The notes beneath the pieces are model-generated. The model saw only the letters and a program-made list of their open reading frames with translations. It had not been told where the DNA came from and did no database searches. A stretch of DNA of 64,000 bases from a virus. Location of the stretch: positions 1 through 64,000 of IMG/VR virus record IMGVR_UViG_3300025070_000019, one strand, 5' to 3'. A program made the position numbers and the translations under genes. Shown here in pieces: positions 1 through 7,224 of this stretch. Within the stretch, counting starts at the first letter, position 1; each line of letters starts with the position of its first letter.

Positions 1-1
1 T

Positions 2-55
2 ACCTTATTAAAACCCTATATTGAACCTTATTAAAACCCTATATACCTTATTAAA
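2..55. repeat. Three short direct repeats at the window edge
   Basis: Two exact copies of ACCTTATTAAAACCCTATAT (2-21 and 25-44) are followed by a truncated third copy (45-55, ACCTTATTAAA). More copies may lie upstream of the window. They lie in a 407-base stretch without a convincing gene. Iteron-like or regulatory roles are possible, but nothing proves either. Confidence 0.75.
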
Positions 56-146
56 GCACTAGTTAAGTTTATTTGAGTATTATGTTGTTTTATTAATTAT
101 TGGAGATAATCAATTGTATTTATTGAAGTTTTTAAATTGTGAATTA

Positions 147-175
147 AAATGCCATTCTTTAGGAGAATGGCATTT
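147..175. terminator. 12-bp perfect stem-loop, possible terminator
   Basis: AAATGCCATTCT (147-158) pairs perfectly with 164-175 across a 5-base loop. Only a weak T-rich tail follows, so it is either a factor-independent terminator of an upstream operon or a structured RNA element. The rest of 1-407 shows no gene. It also contains the GC-rich patch GGGGCGCGCG near 320-329, unusual in this AT-rich genome, and a small inverted repeat CATTCG/CGAATG at 355-373 just before the first gene. Confidence 0.5.
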
Positions 176-407
176 CATCTATGGTTTATTACAATTGCAA
201 GGCATTAATTATGAATCGTTTACAAGAGTGAGTGATTTTAGTTATTGCTTTAAGTTTAATTGTAATTATTAATTTTTCGTAAGTTATTGAAATCTAAGTG
301 GTTCTTATAAAAAGAAAAAGGGGCGCGCGATTTTAATACACATTAACTTTAGATCATTCGAATCAAACGAATGGTTTGTTCTATTTTTCGAAAGGATAGA
401 AAACATT

Positions 408-806
408 ATGAGATGTAACATTACATTAGAAGAGAATGGAAACAGTGTAAGCTTTCAAGGAGAGATTACATTTCCTAAATTGCTAGCTGCTTTGAATGCA
501 GCTAGCCAATTGTTTGACGAGGAGAAAACTGTTGTAGAAGTTATTCCTGAAGTTAAGGAGATTATTATTCCTGAGACATTAGAAGAAAGTATTAAATATG
601 CTAAGAAGTTAGGATATAAGAATATAGACAAAAATAATTTTAATTCTGCACATAAGGTAACTAATGAAATGCCTCGATTTGTAAAGAGTTTGGGGTTACC
701 AGGATTTATAACTTGGTATCGTAATATTGAGAAAGAAAAAAAACCCGCACGTCGAGTAAAAGACGTGAGTTTACATCGTTATTTTGATGCTGCGAAAAAT
801 GTCTAA
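408..806 (+). CDS. Hypothetical protein, 132 aa
   Basis: I do not recognise this protein. It is a soluble, charged protein with a Lys/Arg-rich C-terminal third and no signal peptide or membrane segment. The ATG at 408 follows an AAAGGA-like ribosome site about 12 bases upstream. Its stop overlaps the next start (TAATG), so it heads a translationally coupled run of small genes. A preceding inverted repeat (355-373) may regulate it. Confidence 0.7.
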   Translation: MRCNITLEENGNSVSFQGEITFPKLLAALNAASQLFDEEKTVVEVIPEVKEIIIPETLEESIKYAKKLGYKNIDKNNFNSAHKVTNEMPRFVKSLGLPGFITWYRNIEKEKKPARRVKDVSLHRYFDAAKNV

Positions 807-1006
807 TGTATTATTTATTAGCACAAGAATATTTAAATGGAATTTTGTTAGATAATTGGATGATTAAAAATCCAATTACTGGTAAGAATCACATATATGA
901 TAATTTTTCATTAGCTTTTAGTGATAGCAAAAAGTATTGTCATGAAACTCACAATAGGGAAGTAAGGGTAATTGTAGTACATTCTAAGACAAAAATAGAA
1001 AGCTAA
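806..1006 (+). CDS. Hypothetical protein, 66 aa
   Basis: Small soluble protein starting inside the upstream stop codon (TAATG). No motif is recognised. One base separates it from the following membrane protein gene, so the three are probably co-translated. Confidence 0.6.
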   Translation: MYYLLAQEYLNGILLDNWMIKNPITGKNHIYDNFSLAFSDSKKYCHETHNREVRVIVVHSKTKIES

Positions 1007-1007
1007 T

Positions 1008-1763
1008 ATGAGTTATTTTTTTGATTATTTAAAAGATTATAATAATTGGATTACAATTTGGATTATTATGATGTTTTTGATTTCAAGTTTACTTTTTTTA
1101 TTAAAAAAAACTAATGAAATAACACTTGAAAGAACATATTTATTTACTGTTTTCTTATACATTCTTTTTGATTTGTCTCAATCAGACTATTCTGAAATGT
1201 TATATAATGATTTTGAAGGTTATGTTTGGCTATTAAGTTTCATTTGGTCACTATTTGTTTTAACTTTTATTTTAGTAATTCCTCCTACTATTTTTTTAGG
1301 TTTAATTGCATTTATTATATCTATTTTTCATTGTATTATTATATTCTTAAAAGCAGCTGTACTGGGTGTTAGCGTAGATGATGTAGAAGTAATAGGTATG
1401 TCTAATATTTATTATGAAAAGAAAAGCAAAAAAGAAACATATAATAAATTTATAAGCTTGGTAGAAGATTTAATTAAACTTGAATTAAAACACTATCCAA
1501 ATAACTCAGAAAAGATAAATGAGTCTTATAGAGATATAAAAAGAAATTATTACAATAATCCTTCTTACTATTGGAATTATATTGAAGAACGAGCAAGTTA
1601 TTTAAAATCAATACAAACAGTTTCAGATAAAGAGGTTTTATTAAAAGCAAGAAATGAGCTTTATAGGTTAAGTAAATCAAGTAAACAATCTAAAGAGTTT
1701 ATACAAGGTGTTAATAGAGTTATTAATATAATTAATATCCTTGAAAAGAAGATAAAACAGTAA
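1008..1763 (+). CDS. Membrane protein with cytoplasmic tail, 251 aa
   Basis: The N-terminal half has hydrophobic segments around residues 14-33, 43-58 and a long 71-115 stretch that fits two passes. The C-terminal half (about 130-251) is charged, rich in Lys, Glu and Tyr, and probably helical. No family is recognised. The layout suggests an inner membrane protein with a cytoplasmic domain. It is part of the small-gene run at the left end. Confidence 0.65.
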   Translation: MSYFFDYLKDYNNWITIWIIMMFLISSLLFLLKKTNEITLERTYLFTVFLYILFDLSQSDYSEMLYNDFEGYVWLLSFIWSLFVLTFILVIPPTIFLGLIAFIISIFHCIIIFLKAAVLGVSVDDVEVIGMSNIYYEKKSKKETYNKFISLVEDLIKLELKHYPNNSEKINESYRDIKRNYYNNPSYYWNYIEERASYLKSIQTVSDKEVLLKARNELYRLSKSSKQSKEFIQGVNRVINIINILEKKIKQ

Positions 1764-1805
1764 TATATACTCAAAGTTATTTTAAATAAAGAGAATGTAT
1801 TTGTT

Positions 1806-2099
1806 ATGAAGTTAAAACATTTGTATATAATTCAGAGTAATTTAGAAGGAAAAATAAAGATAGGCCGCTCAATTCACCCTTATAAAAGGTTAAAACAATT
1901 GCAAACTGGTAATCCTAATAAATTGCGAATGATCCATGTTTTTGAGAACATGGGTCATCTTGAGAGTTATTTACATGATGCTTTGAGTTTATTTAGGTTA
2001 TGTGGCGAATGGTTTAGTTATAAGTGTATAGGTAGTATTCCTGTTAATTTATATGAACAAATTGAATTCGGTGCATTTGATGATTGGTGGAAAGAGTGA
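1806..2099 (+). CDS. GIY-YIG nuclease family protein (T5orf172/MUG113 type)
   Basis: The 97-residue protein matches the compact T5orf172/MUG113 branch of the GIY-YIG fold. It begins with a LYII strand (degenerate GIY), followed by KIGRS (YIG position) with the catalytic-type Arg, then a helix containing LKQLQTGNP, and the C-terminal GEWF signature. Proteins of this type are often annotated as phage endonucleases and may act on DNA, but many have no tested function. It is a freestanding gene, not within a visible intron. Its stop overlaps the GTG start of the next gene. Confidence 0.8.
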   Translation: MKLKHLYIIQSNLEGKIKIGRSIHPYKRLKQLQTGNPNKLRMIHVFENMGHLESYLHDALSLFRLCGEWFSYKCIGSIPVNLYEQIEFGAFDDWWKE

Positions 2100-2476
2100 A
2101 GTTTTTAATTTTATTAATATTTTTTTTAATTGGATGCGCAGATCAATCTGATTTGCAGGAAAAAAATGATTATACATTTTTATATTCTGTAACTAGTTGT
2201 TTTTATCCATTAAAACACTATGAAACATTTGATTATTTAATAAGTGAAGAAGACAATATTACTTACTTAAATAAATGTGAGTATGATTTAAACTATCGTG
2301 TAATTCGAGAAAATAAATATGATTTTCTTCAAGGCACTCCCAATGATGATCATTTAATAGGTTATAATAGATATGAATATAAAGATGAAAAAGTAATTGT
2401 TTCTTTTCATGATATGATTCAAGGTCATCCTAACAATGATTATTGGATTAGAGAAACAACTTATTATGTCGAATAA
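2096..2476 (+). CDS. Small predicted lipoprotein
   Basis: I choose the GTG at 2096 because it overlaps the upstream stop (GTGA) and gives a clean signal peptide. A Lys is followed by a hydrophobic run and a lipobox LIGC, with the lipidated Cys at residue 14. Asp is not at +2 (Ala is), so outer-membrane sorting is possible in a Gram-negative host. The remaining 112 residues are unrecognised. A role in superinfection exclusion or lysis is possible for a phage lipoprotein, but there is no direct evidence. Confidence 0.65.
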   Translation: MKFLILLIFFLIGCADQSDLQEKNDYTFLYSVTSCFYPLKHYETFDYLISEEDNITYLNKCEYDLNYRVIRENKYDFLQGTPNDDHLIGYNRYEYKDEKVIVSFHDMIQGHPNNDYWIRETTYYVE

Positions 2477-2681
2477 AGTAGATCATCCTAATCATTATCG
2501 TAGTGATAGTGGTATAGAAGCTATTGATGCAATTGAGGCCTGGGGCCTTAATTTTAATTTAGGCAATGTTATTAAGTATACATGTCGTGCAGGTTTGAAA
2601 GAAAATCATTTAGAAGATTTAAAAAAAGCCGCGTGGTATTTAGAAAGAGAAATAAATAATGTTGAAGGAAGTAAAAAGTAA
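2466..2681 (+). CDS. DUF3310 family protein
   Basis: The ATG at 2466 gives a 71-residue protein. It carries the DUF3310 pattern: VDHPNHY at residues 5-11, a conserved ID pair, a GNVIKYTCRAG segment and a closing EDLKKAAWYL helix. Such proteins are widespread in phages, sometimes fused to or near nucleotide kinases. Their function is not established. The gene overlaps the ends of both neighbours by a few bases. Confidence 0.85.
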   Translation: MSNKVDHPNHYRSDSGIEAIDAIEAWGLNFNLGNVIKYTCRAGLKENHLEDLKKAAWYLEREINNVEGSKK

Positions 2682-3066
2682 ACTATTTAAAAATTATATT
2701 TTAAAAAAACTTATATTTTTAAATCAAGAAATAAACTTAAAAACAAATGATTTGATTTTTCTTCATTACCTTGCAAAAGAAAAAAAAGAAAATAACAATT
2801 TTTTAATTGTTGAAAAATACGAAGAAGATTTAAATAATTTCTTAAATAATTATTTTAAACAATTACAATTAATAACTTTAGAAAAAAGTTCTATTTTATA
2901 TTCTTTAGTTGATCCTACTTTATTTTTAAAATTATTTAATGACTTATCTTTACCTTTTTCTAACGATTTAAAACAATTTTTAGATGAACAACTCCATCAA
3001 GCTAATTGTTGGCTTGAAGAAACGCATCAAGAACAATACCCATTTTATTGGGAGAAAGTTAATTAA
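2659..3066 (+). CDS. Hypothetical protein, 135 aa
   Basis: Lys-, Leu- and Asn-rich soluble protein that is probably all helical. No domain is recognised. Its start overlaps the DUF3310 gene by 23 bases, and two bases separate it from the following membrane protein. Confidence 0.6.
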   Translation: MLKEVKSKLFKNYILKKLIFLNQEINLKTNDLIFLHYLAKEKKENNNFLIVEKYEEDLNNFLNNYFKQLQLITLEKSSILYSLVDPTLFLKLFNDLSLPFSNDLKQFLDEQLHQANCWLEETHQEQYPFYWEKVN

Positions 3067-3068
3067 TC

Positions 3069-3353
3069 ATGGCTTTATTAGACTATATTATCTTTGTATT
3101 TGGTATTTATGGAATTGCGTGGACAATAACTCAATCAAAGTTATTGTCTAAACCAGTATCTTTTTTACAAGAAAAAAGTTCATTTTTAAACGAAATGTTA
3201 AGTTGTATAGTCTGTACAAGTTTTTGGGTTAGCATACCCTTTTGTTATCTGTATTTTGTTAGTGAGCTTTGGTTCACTAAAGTATTAATCTGTTTTTCAC
3301 AAGTATCATTTACATGGATGCTTGCATTATTTTTAGGAGACTTAGATGAATAA
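3069..3353 (+). CDS. DUF1360-like small membrane protein
   Basis: The protein has 94 residues with hydrophobic segments near 3-20 and 50-90. The LSCIVCTSFWVSI segment (CxxC followed by a FW helix) resembles the conserved SCxxCxxFWxS core of DUF1360 membrane proteins. The role of that family is unknown. The Cys pair could bind metal or form a disulfide. Confidence 0.6.
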   Translation: MALLDYIIFVFGIYGIAWTITQSKLLSKPVSFLQEKSSFLNEMLSCIVCTSFWVSIPFCYLYFVSELWFTKVLICFSQVSFTWMLALFLGDLDE

Positions 3354-3786
3354 TGAATCTGTAGTTTTAAGTAATATTCATAGTAATTTTGCAAATAATT
3401 TTATTAAAAAAAAATCTGGCCCTTATAAAGAACATTTACAAGTTGTTTATATTATTAGAGGCATTTACTGCATTATGTTTAAAAAAGGCGTTTTGCGAAA
3501 CGGAAAAGAATTAAATCATACTAACAACAAAACTAAGCTTGCTTATGAATTTACCAATGCATGTCATGAATTTGGTTTAAAACATTGTATTCGTTATCAA
3601 GTTGACGGATATAATGGAATTTATCTTTATTTAAATACTTGGGACTCAAATAGAGATATTAAACAAGCAAAAGAGTATGCTTCAAAAAAACAAGCAGCTG
3701 CTGCTGTTGGTTATCCAGAAGCTGATAGCTGGGAAGAAGTTCAAGGTATGATGGAACATGATGACTATTTTAATAATAAGGATTAA
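3346..3786 (+). CDS. Hypothetical protein, 146 aa
   Basis: Soluble protein with no recognised family. It has an aromatic-rich central segment and a C-terminal portion with an alanine-rich helix followed by an acidic tail. It overlaps the DUF1360-like gene by 8 bases and sits just upstream of purA, so it may be co-expressed with the purine genes. Confidence 0.6.
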   Translation: MNNESVVLSNIHSNFANNFIKKKSGPYKEHLQVVYIIRGIYCIMFKKGVLRNGKELNHTNNKTKLAYEFTNACHEFGLKHCIRYQVDGYNGIYLYLNTWDSNRDIKQAKEYASKKQAAAAVGYPEADSWEEVQGMMEHDDYFNNKD

Positions 3787-3788
3787 AA

Positions 3789-4856
3789 ATGTATATTAAC
3801 AATAATGTAGATGCTGTAATTGGTTTACAGTATGGTGATGAAGGTAAAGGTAAAATAACAGCTGGTGTTCTTAGTCAAGTAAATTATGATATAACAGCGC
3901 GATTTAATGGTGGACCAAATGCTGGTCATTCTATACATAAAGAGAATGGCGCACATTATGCATTACATCAATTACCATCCTCTGTCGTCTACGGACAAAG
4001 AGGACTTATTGGTCCAGGTTCTGCTGTTGACTTTCACAAACTAAATAAAGAAATTAAAGAAGTAAATGCTATAGAAGATTTAAATGTTAAAAATCTTTTG
4101 CATGTTGCTAGAAACATTTGCCCTATAAAAAATAGACATATTGAGGTTGACAGAAACTTTCATGCAGGAATGCAAGGCAGCACTTCATCTGGTATTGCTC
4201 CTGCTTATAGTGATTTTTACAACAGAACTAATGAAAGCAATAATCAGCAATACTTACCACCTCCATTAACAGTTGACAACATGTTACTTGAAGGTGCACA
4301 AGGTTTTTACCTTGATATTTATCATGGACAATACCCTTATGTAACAAGTAGTCACATATCTCCTGCATTTGCAGCAGCTAGTTTTGGATTTTCACCTAAG
4401 AAAATCCGCAACATTATTGGTGTTGCAAAATGCTATGAAACCAGATCAGGTAAAGATCCTTATTTTGATTACTTAATGGATGATATGGGGGTATTGAAAA
4501 AGCAAAAAGGTTTTAATTTTTCATTTGAAGACATTTATGAAGACATACAAAAAACAGGTCATGAATTTGGTGTAACTACAGGAAGAAAACGTCAGATACG
4601 TTTTCTTGATGTAAGTCGTTTGATTCACAGTATTAATGCTACTGGCACTACTCATGTAGTAATTAACAAATGGGACATTTTAGAAAAACTAGATGCTTGT
4701 TGTTACTTTTATAATACTAATTTATTTGTATGTGATAAAGAATCAATGTTTCCTGAAGTGGAAGCATTGATTTATGCTTATTGTAAAGATGTAAAAAAGG
4801 TATTTTATAGTGCATCTAAAACTAATGATATTGATTGGAAGTGGTTAAATGATTGA
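3789..4856 (+). CDS. purA: Adenylosuccinate synthetase (PurA)
   Basis: GTP-dependent joining of IMP and aspartate to give adenylosuccinate. The 355-residue protein is shorter than the usual ~430 residues of bacterial PurA and resembles the compact archaeal type. Visible motifs in order are YGDEGKGK (P-loop-like, with the catalytic Asp), GGPNAGH, GPGSAVD, the GSTSSGIAPAY loop, LLEGAQG with LDIYHGQYPYVTSS, YETRSG, TTGRKRQIR and NKWD (guanine recognition). PurZ enzymes that make 2-aminoadenine precursors are reported to replace the GDEGKGK Asp with Ser. Here the Asp is kept, so an ordinary IMP substrate is more likely. It overlaps purB by 8 bases. Confidence 0.93.
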   Translation: MYINNNVDAVIGLQYGDEGKGKITAGVLSQVNYDITARFNGGPNAGHSIHKENGAHYALHQLPSSVVYGQRGLIGPGSAVDFHKLNKEIKEVNAIEDLNVKNLLHVARNICPIKNRHIEVDRNFHAGMQGSTSSGIAPAYSDFYNRTNESNNQQYLPPPLTVDNMLLEGAQGFYLDIYHGQYPYVTSSHISPAFAAASFGFSPKKIRNIIGVAKCYETRSGKDPYFDYLMDDMGVLKKQKGFNFSFEDIYEDIQKTGHEFGVTTGRKRQIRFLDVSRLIHSINATGTTHVVINKWDILEKLDACCYFYNTNLFVCDKESMFPEVEALIYAYCKDVKKVFYSASKTNDIDWKWLND

Positions 4857-5949
4857 AAGATATTCTGATCCTCTAGTAAAGTGCTTATGGGGAGATAAAA
4901 TTAGATATAGTCTTTATATAAGTTACAGCTTGAGATATTTAGAATATTTTCTAGGAAAGCCTGTTGAAGTTGATATAGAAGCTTCAGTAAGTGAAATAAA
5001 ACAAATTGAAAAAGAAACTAAACACGAATTAGTTGCTGTACTCAAATATATTGATTTACATTTAGAAGATAATTATGAACTAGCAAAATATTTACATTAT
5101 GGATTAACATCTAGCGATGTATTAGATACTATTTCTAGTTATCAAATTAAATCGTGTTTAGATTGGGTCATTAAATTAATAGATAAAATACTTAATGAAA
5201 ATTATAAATGGCCTGGTCAAATTGCTGGTAGAACTCATGGTCAATATGCAGAGATAGTTCATCTACACAATAGATTGCTTTTATTTTTAAATGAACTAAA
5301 GACATGTAAGAAAGAATTAAAAAGAGCTGCCGACAGTTTACAAGGCAAAGCACATGGACCTACAGGTCAATATAAGTGGCCTGGTCAAACTAGATTTATA
5401 CAATCTTGGGATCTTAAAATCCCTAAGATTGTAACTCAAGTTATACCTCGTCATGAATATATAGACTTTATGGTTGCATTAACTAAAACTGCTTCAATTA
5501 TAGAAAGATTTGCTACACAAATTAGATTATCTGCTTTATCTGGTATTGATGAAATCTCAGAAATAAAAAGTCAATATCAATGCGGTTCATCTGCTATGCC
5601 TCACAAAAACAATCCTATATTAAGTGAAAATTTATGCGGACTAGCAAGATTAGTAAGAAGCAATCTTGCTGTATCTTTTGAAAATGTATCTTTATGGCAT
5701 GAAAGAGATATGAGTCATTCCTCTACAGAAAGAGTCATTTGGGAAGACTCTTTTCATTTGGTTTCTTTCATGTTGCAAAGAGTTAAAGTTATATTAGATA
5801 ATTTAAGTATAAATCATAAAAAGAATAATGAAGTAATTAATGAGAATTTAGATAAATTACAAAGTCATGAAAATATGTTAAAAAAGATAATAAATGGGCA
5901 AAGCACAAGAATGGAAATTTATACTAATGAGTTAAGTAAGTTTAGATAA
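4849..5949 (+). CDS. purB: Adenylosuccinate lyase (PurB)
   Basis: Cleaves adenylosuccinate to AMP and fumarate (and in cellular purine synthesis also SAICAR). The protein belongs to the fumarase/aspartase superfamily: LHYGLTSSDVLDT near residue 83, RTHGQ in the middle, and the signature SSAMPHKNNPI (about residues 245-255) with the mobile catalytic Ser loop. At 366 residues it is shorter than most cellular PurB proteins, mainly at the C-terminus. Its start overlaps the end of purA, so the two steps are translationally coupled. The 3' end overlaps a leftward gene. Confidence 0.92.
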   Translation: MIERYSDPLVKCLWGDKIRYSLYISYSLRYLEYFLGKPVEVDIEASVSEIKQIEKETKHELVAVLKYIDLHLEDNYELAKYLHYGLTSSDVLDTISSYQIKSCLDWVIKLIDKILNENYKWPGQIAGRTHGQYAEIVHLHNRLLLFLNELKTCKKELKRAADSLQGKAHGPTGQYKWPGQTRFIQSWDLKIPKIVTQVIPRHEYIDFMVALTKTASIIERFATQIRLSALSGIDEISEIKSQYQCGSSAMPHKNNPILSENLCGLARLVRSNLAVSFENVSLWHERDMSHSSTERVIWEDSFHLVSFMLQRVKVILDNLSINHKKNNEVINENLDKLQSHENMLKKIINGQSTRMEIYTNELSKFR

Positions 5950-6216
5950 AATATCGATAATACGTTCTTCAATATCATCTAATCTTTCTTTTAACTTTTC
6001 AGTTAATTTATCATAATCATTTATTTTGTTTTGCATTTCACTATAATCTTTTTCTCCTTGTGTAATACGTAATTTTTCTATTTCATTATCTTCGTCCAGC
6101 TTTTTCAATTTAAAACCAAAATATTGTTTAATAAATAATGTACCTACAACTGTAAAAGCAACTACCCAAGGACCTGCAGACTCTATCATTTTTAATGTTT
6201 CAGGTGAAAAATCCAT
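5932..6216 (-). CDS. Single-pass membrane protein with coiled coil (holin-like candidate)
   Basis: A 94-residue leftward gene, convergent with purB and overlapping its end by 18 bases. It has a hydrophobic segment near residues 15-32, a basic stretch and then a Lys/Glu heptad-rich coiled coil to the C-terminus. A good GGAG site precedes its start on the minus strand. Small one-pass phage proteins of this shape are sometimes holins or lysis accessory factors. The leftward endolysin at 13295-14200 would fit, but the assignment is only by topology. Confidence 0.6.
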   Translation of the reverse strand: MDFSPETLKMIESAGPWVVAFTVVGTLFIKQYFGFKLKKLDEDNEIEKLRITQGEKDYSEMQNKINDYDKLTEKLKERLDDIEERIIDILSKLT

Positions 6217-6288
6217 ATTATTACTCCTTTATATAGTGATTACTAATTATATTTGTTATAAACTTATAATTCAATTGAAAGGTAAAAT

Positions 6289-6465
6289 ATGAAAGATCTA
6301 GTAAGTAAAAAAAGATACAAAGAAAGAATAAAAATATGTCAAACTTGTGAATATTGGGATTCACAACTTAATCGTTGCAAAAAATGCGGTTGTTTCTTAT
6401 TATTAAAAGCTGCATTATCGATTACTAAATGCCCAGAAAACAAATGGCCTAAAGAAAATGTATAA
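6289..6465 (+). CDS. Small zinc-finger protein, 58 aa (DUF6171-like)
   Basis: ATG at 6289 follows a GAAAGG ribosome site. The 58-residue protein has the pattern CQTC, then CKKCGC, then a helix with LKA, then KCPENKW. This matches the short phage zinc-binding family seen in T4-like phages (CxxC...CxxCxC...CPxxKW). It is probably a zinc-stabilised DNA- or protein-binding adaptor, but its role is unknown. It overlaps the next gene by 8 bases. Confidence 0.7.
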   Translation: MKDLVSKKRYKERIKICQTCEYWDSQLNRCKKCGCFLLLKAALSITKCPENKWPKENV

Positions 6466-6676
6466 ACTTTACTTATTAGAAAAAGTAGATAATGAAATAA
6501 ACGAAACAGAAATACAATCTTTTGAAAATGAATCTTTAACATTTTATTCAAAGCAAGATGCTCAAAATTATTTTAATAATAATTTTGACATAACATTATC
6601 TGAATGGAACACAAACTACATGTATGAATCTGTACACTTAGAACATTACTTTAAAATAGTAATTAAAGAATGTTGA
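6458..6676 (+). CDS. Hypothetical protein, 72 aa
   Basis: Small acidic soluble protein that starts within the end of the zinc-finger gene. No family is recognised. The last codons run into the promoter-like sequence that precedes the tRNA. Confidence 0.55.
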   Translation: MYKLYLLEKVDNEINETEIQSFENESLTFYSKQDAQNYFNNNFDITLSEWNTNYMYESVHLEHYFKIVIKEC

Positions 6677-6700
6677 CATATAAACTATACATGTTAGATA
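6673..6700 (+). promoter_or_regulatory. Candidate sigma70-type promoter ahead of the tRNA
   Basis: A perfect TTGACA (6673-6678) is followed after 16-18 bases by AT-rich -10-like hexamers (TAGATA or GATATA). It sits just before the only tRNA gene. The exact -10 is ambiguous. Confidence 0.4.
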
Positions 6701-6726
6701 TAAAAAGTACCTCCTTATGTGCGAGT

Positions 6727-6770
6727 GTTGCAAGTTGAGTTACCCCTGCCTTTTCTACTTAACTTGTAAC
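6727..6770 (+). other. Stem-loop in the tRNA leader
   Basis: GTTGCAAGTT (6727-6736) can pair with AACTTGTAAC (6761-6770) with one G-U. CAAGTTGAGT (6731-6740) can alternatively pair with ACTTAACTTG (6756-6765). The mutually exclusive stems end 4 bases before the mature tRNA 5' end and may guide processing or transcription. Confidence 0.45.
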
Positions 6771-6774
6771 ATTT

Positions 6775-6848
6775 GGGCCTTTAGCTCAGTTGGTCAGAGC
6801 ACTCGTCTCATAAACGAGTCGTCCTGGGTTCAAGTCCCAGAAGGCCCA
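6775..6848 (+). tRNA. tRNA with anticodon CAT (Met or Ile2)
   Basis: A full cloverleaf is visible. The 7-bp acceptor stem GGGCCTT/AAGGCCC is followed by discriminator A. The D-arm is GCTC...GAGC, the anticodon stem CTCGT/ACGAG has loop CTCATAA (anticodon CAT), and the T-arm is CTGGG/CCCAG with loop TTCAAGT. No CCA is encoded. CAT could be elongator tRNA-Met or, with lysidine at the wobble base, tRNA-Ile reading ATA. ATA codons are common in this AT-rich genome, so the Ile2 option is attractive but unproven. Confidence 0.95.
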
Positions 6849-6867
6849 TTATTAAAAAGGATATACT

Positions 6868-7224
6868 ATGTCTCAATATTGCGATTTACCACCCACAAAT
6901 AACTATGCTAAATCAAGAAGATGGTTAGTATCAGATCTTTGGAAAGACTCTGATACTATGCAATCTTATGAAGAAGATGTAGATCGTTTATGGGAGTTGT
7001 ACAAAAATCGTTTTTGTTGGACATTATATGGTGAAGAAATAGATAATGAATTCTTTTTAGATCATATGAAAAGGATTCTTATGGCAGATTTAAATTATGC
7101 TATAATTTTAACTGAAGAAGATTATATTATGGATGGCGTACATAGACTATTAAAATGCAAATATTTAGGCAGAAAGAAAATTCTATGCGTCAAATTCAAA
7201 AAAGATCCTCCTTCAATAAAATAA
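6868..7224 (+). CDS. ParB/sulfiredoxin-like domain protein
   Basis: The 118-residue protein ends with DYIMDGVHRLLKCKYLGRKKI, close to the ParB/Srx nuclease-fold signature (I-DG-HR followed by an alpha helix and a G). In ParB-type proteins this box binds nucleotide phosphate. Here it could bind nucleotide or DNA. The N-terminal part is unrecognised. The gene overlaps the following DHOD-like gene by about 40 bases. Confidence 0.55.
   Translation: MSQYCDLPPTNNYAKSRRWLVSDLWKDSDTMQSYEEDVDRLWELYKNRFCWTLYGEEIDNEFFLDHMKRILMADLNYAIILTEEDYIMDGVHRLLKCKYLGRKKILCVKFKKDPPSIK

Noticed and set aside
3789-4856. PurZ of the 2-aminoadenine pathway
   Set aside because: The GDEGKGK Asp is present and GMP reductase supplies IMP; also no datZ or DpoZ is seen.
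6339-6551. Leftward 70-codon frame
   Set aside because: It lies opposite the zinc-finger gene (6289-6465) and the next gene, both with good starts, so it is a shadow.
6717-6902. 61-codon frame across the tRNA region
   Set aside because: It overlaps the full tRNA cloverleaf and has no ribosome site; the tRNA explains the sequence.
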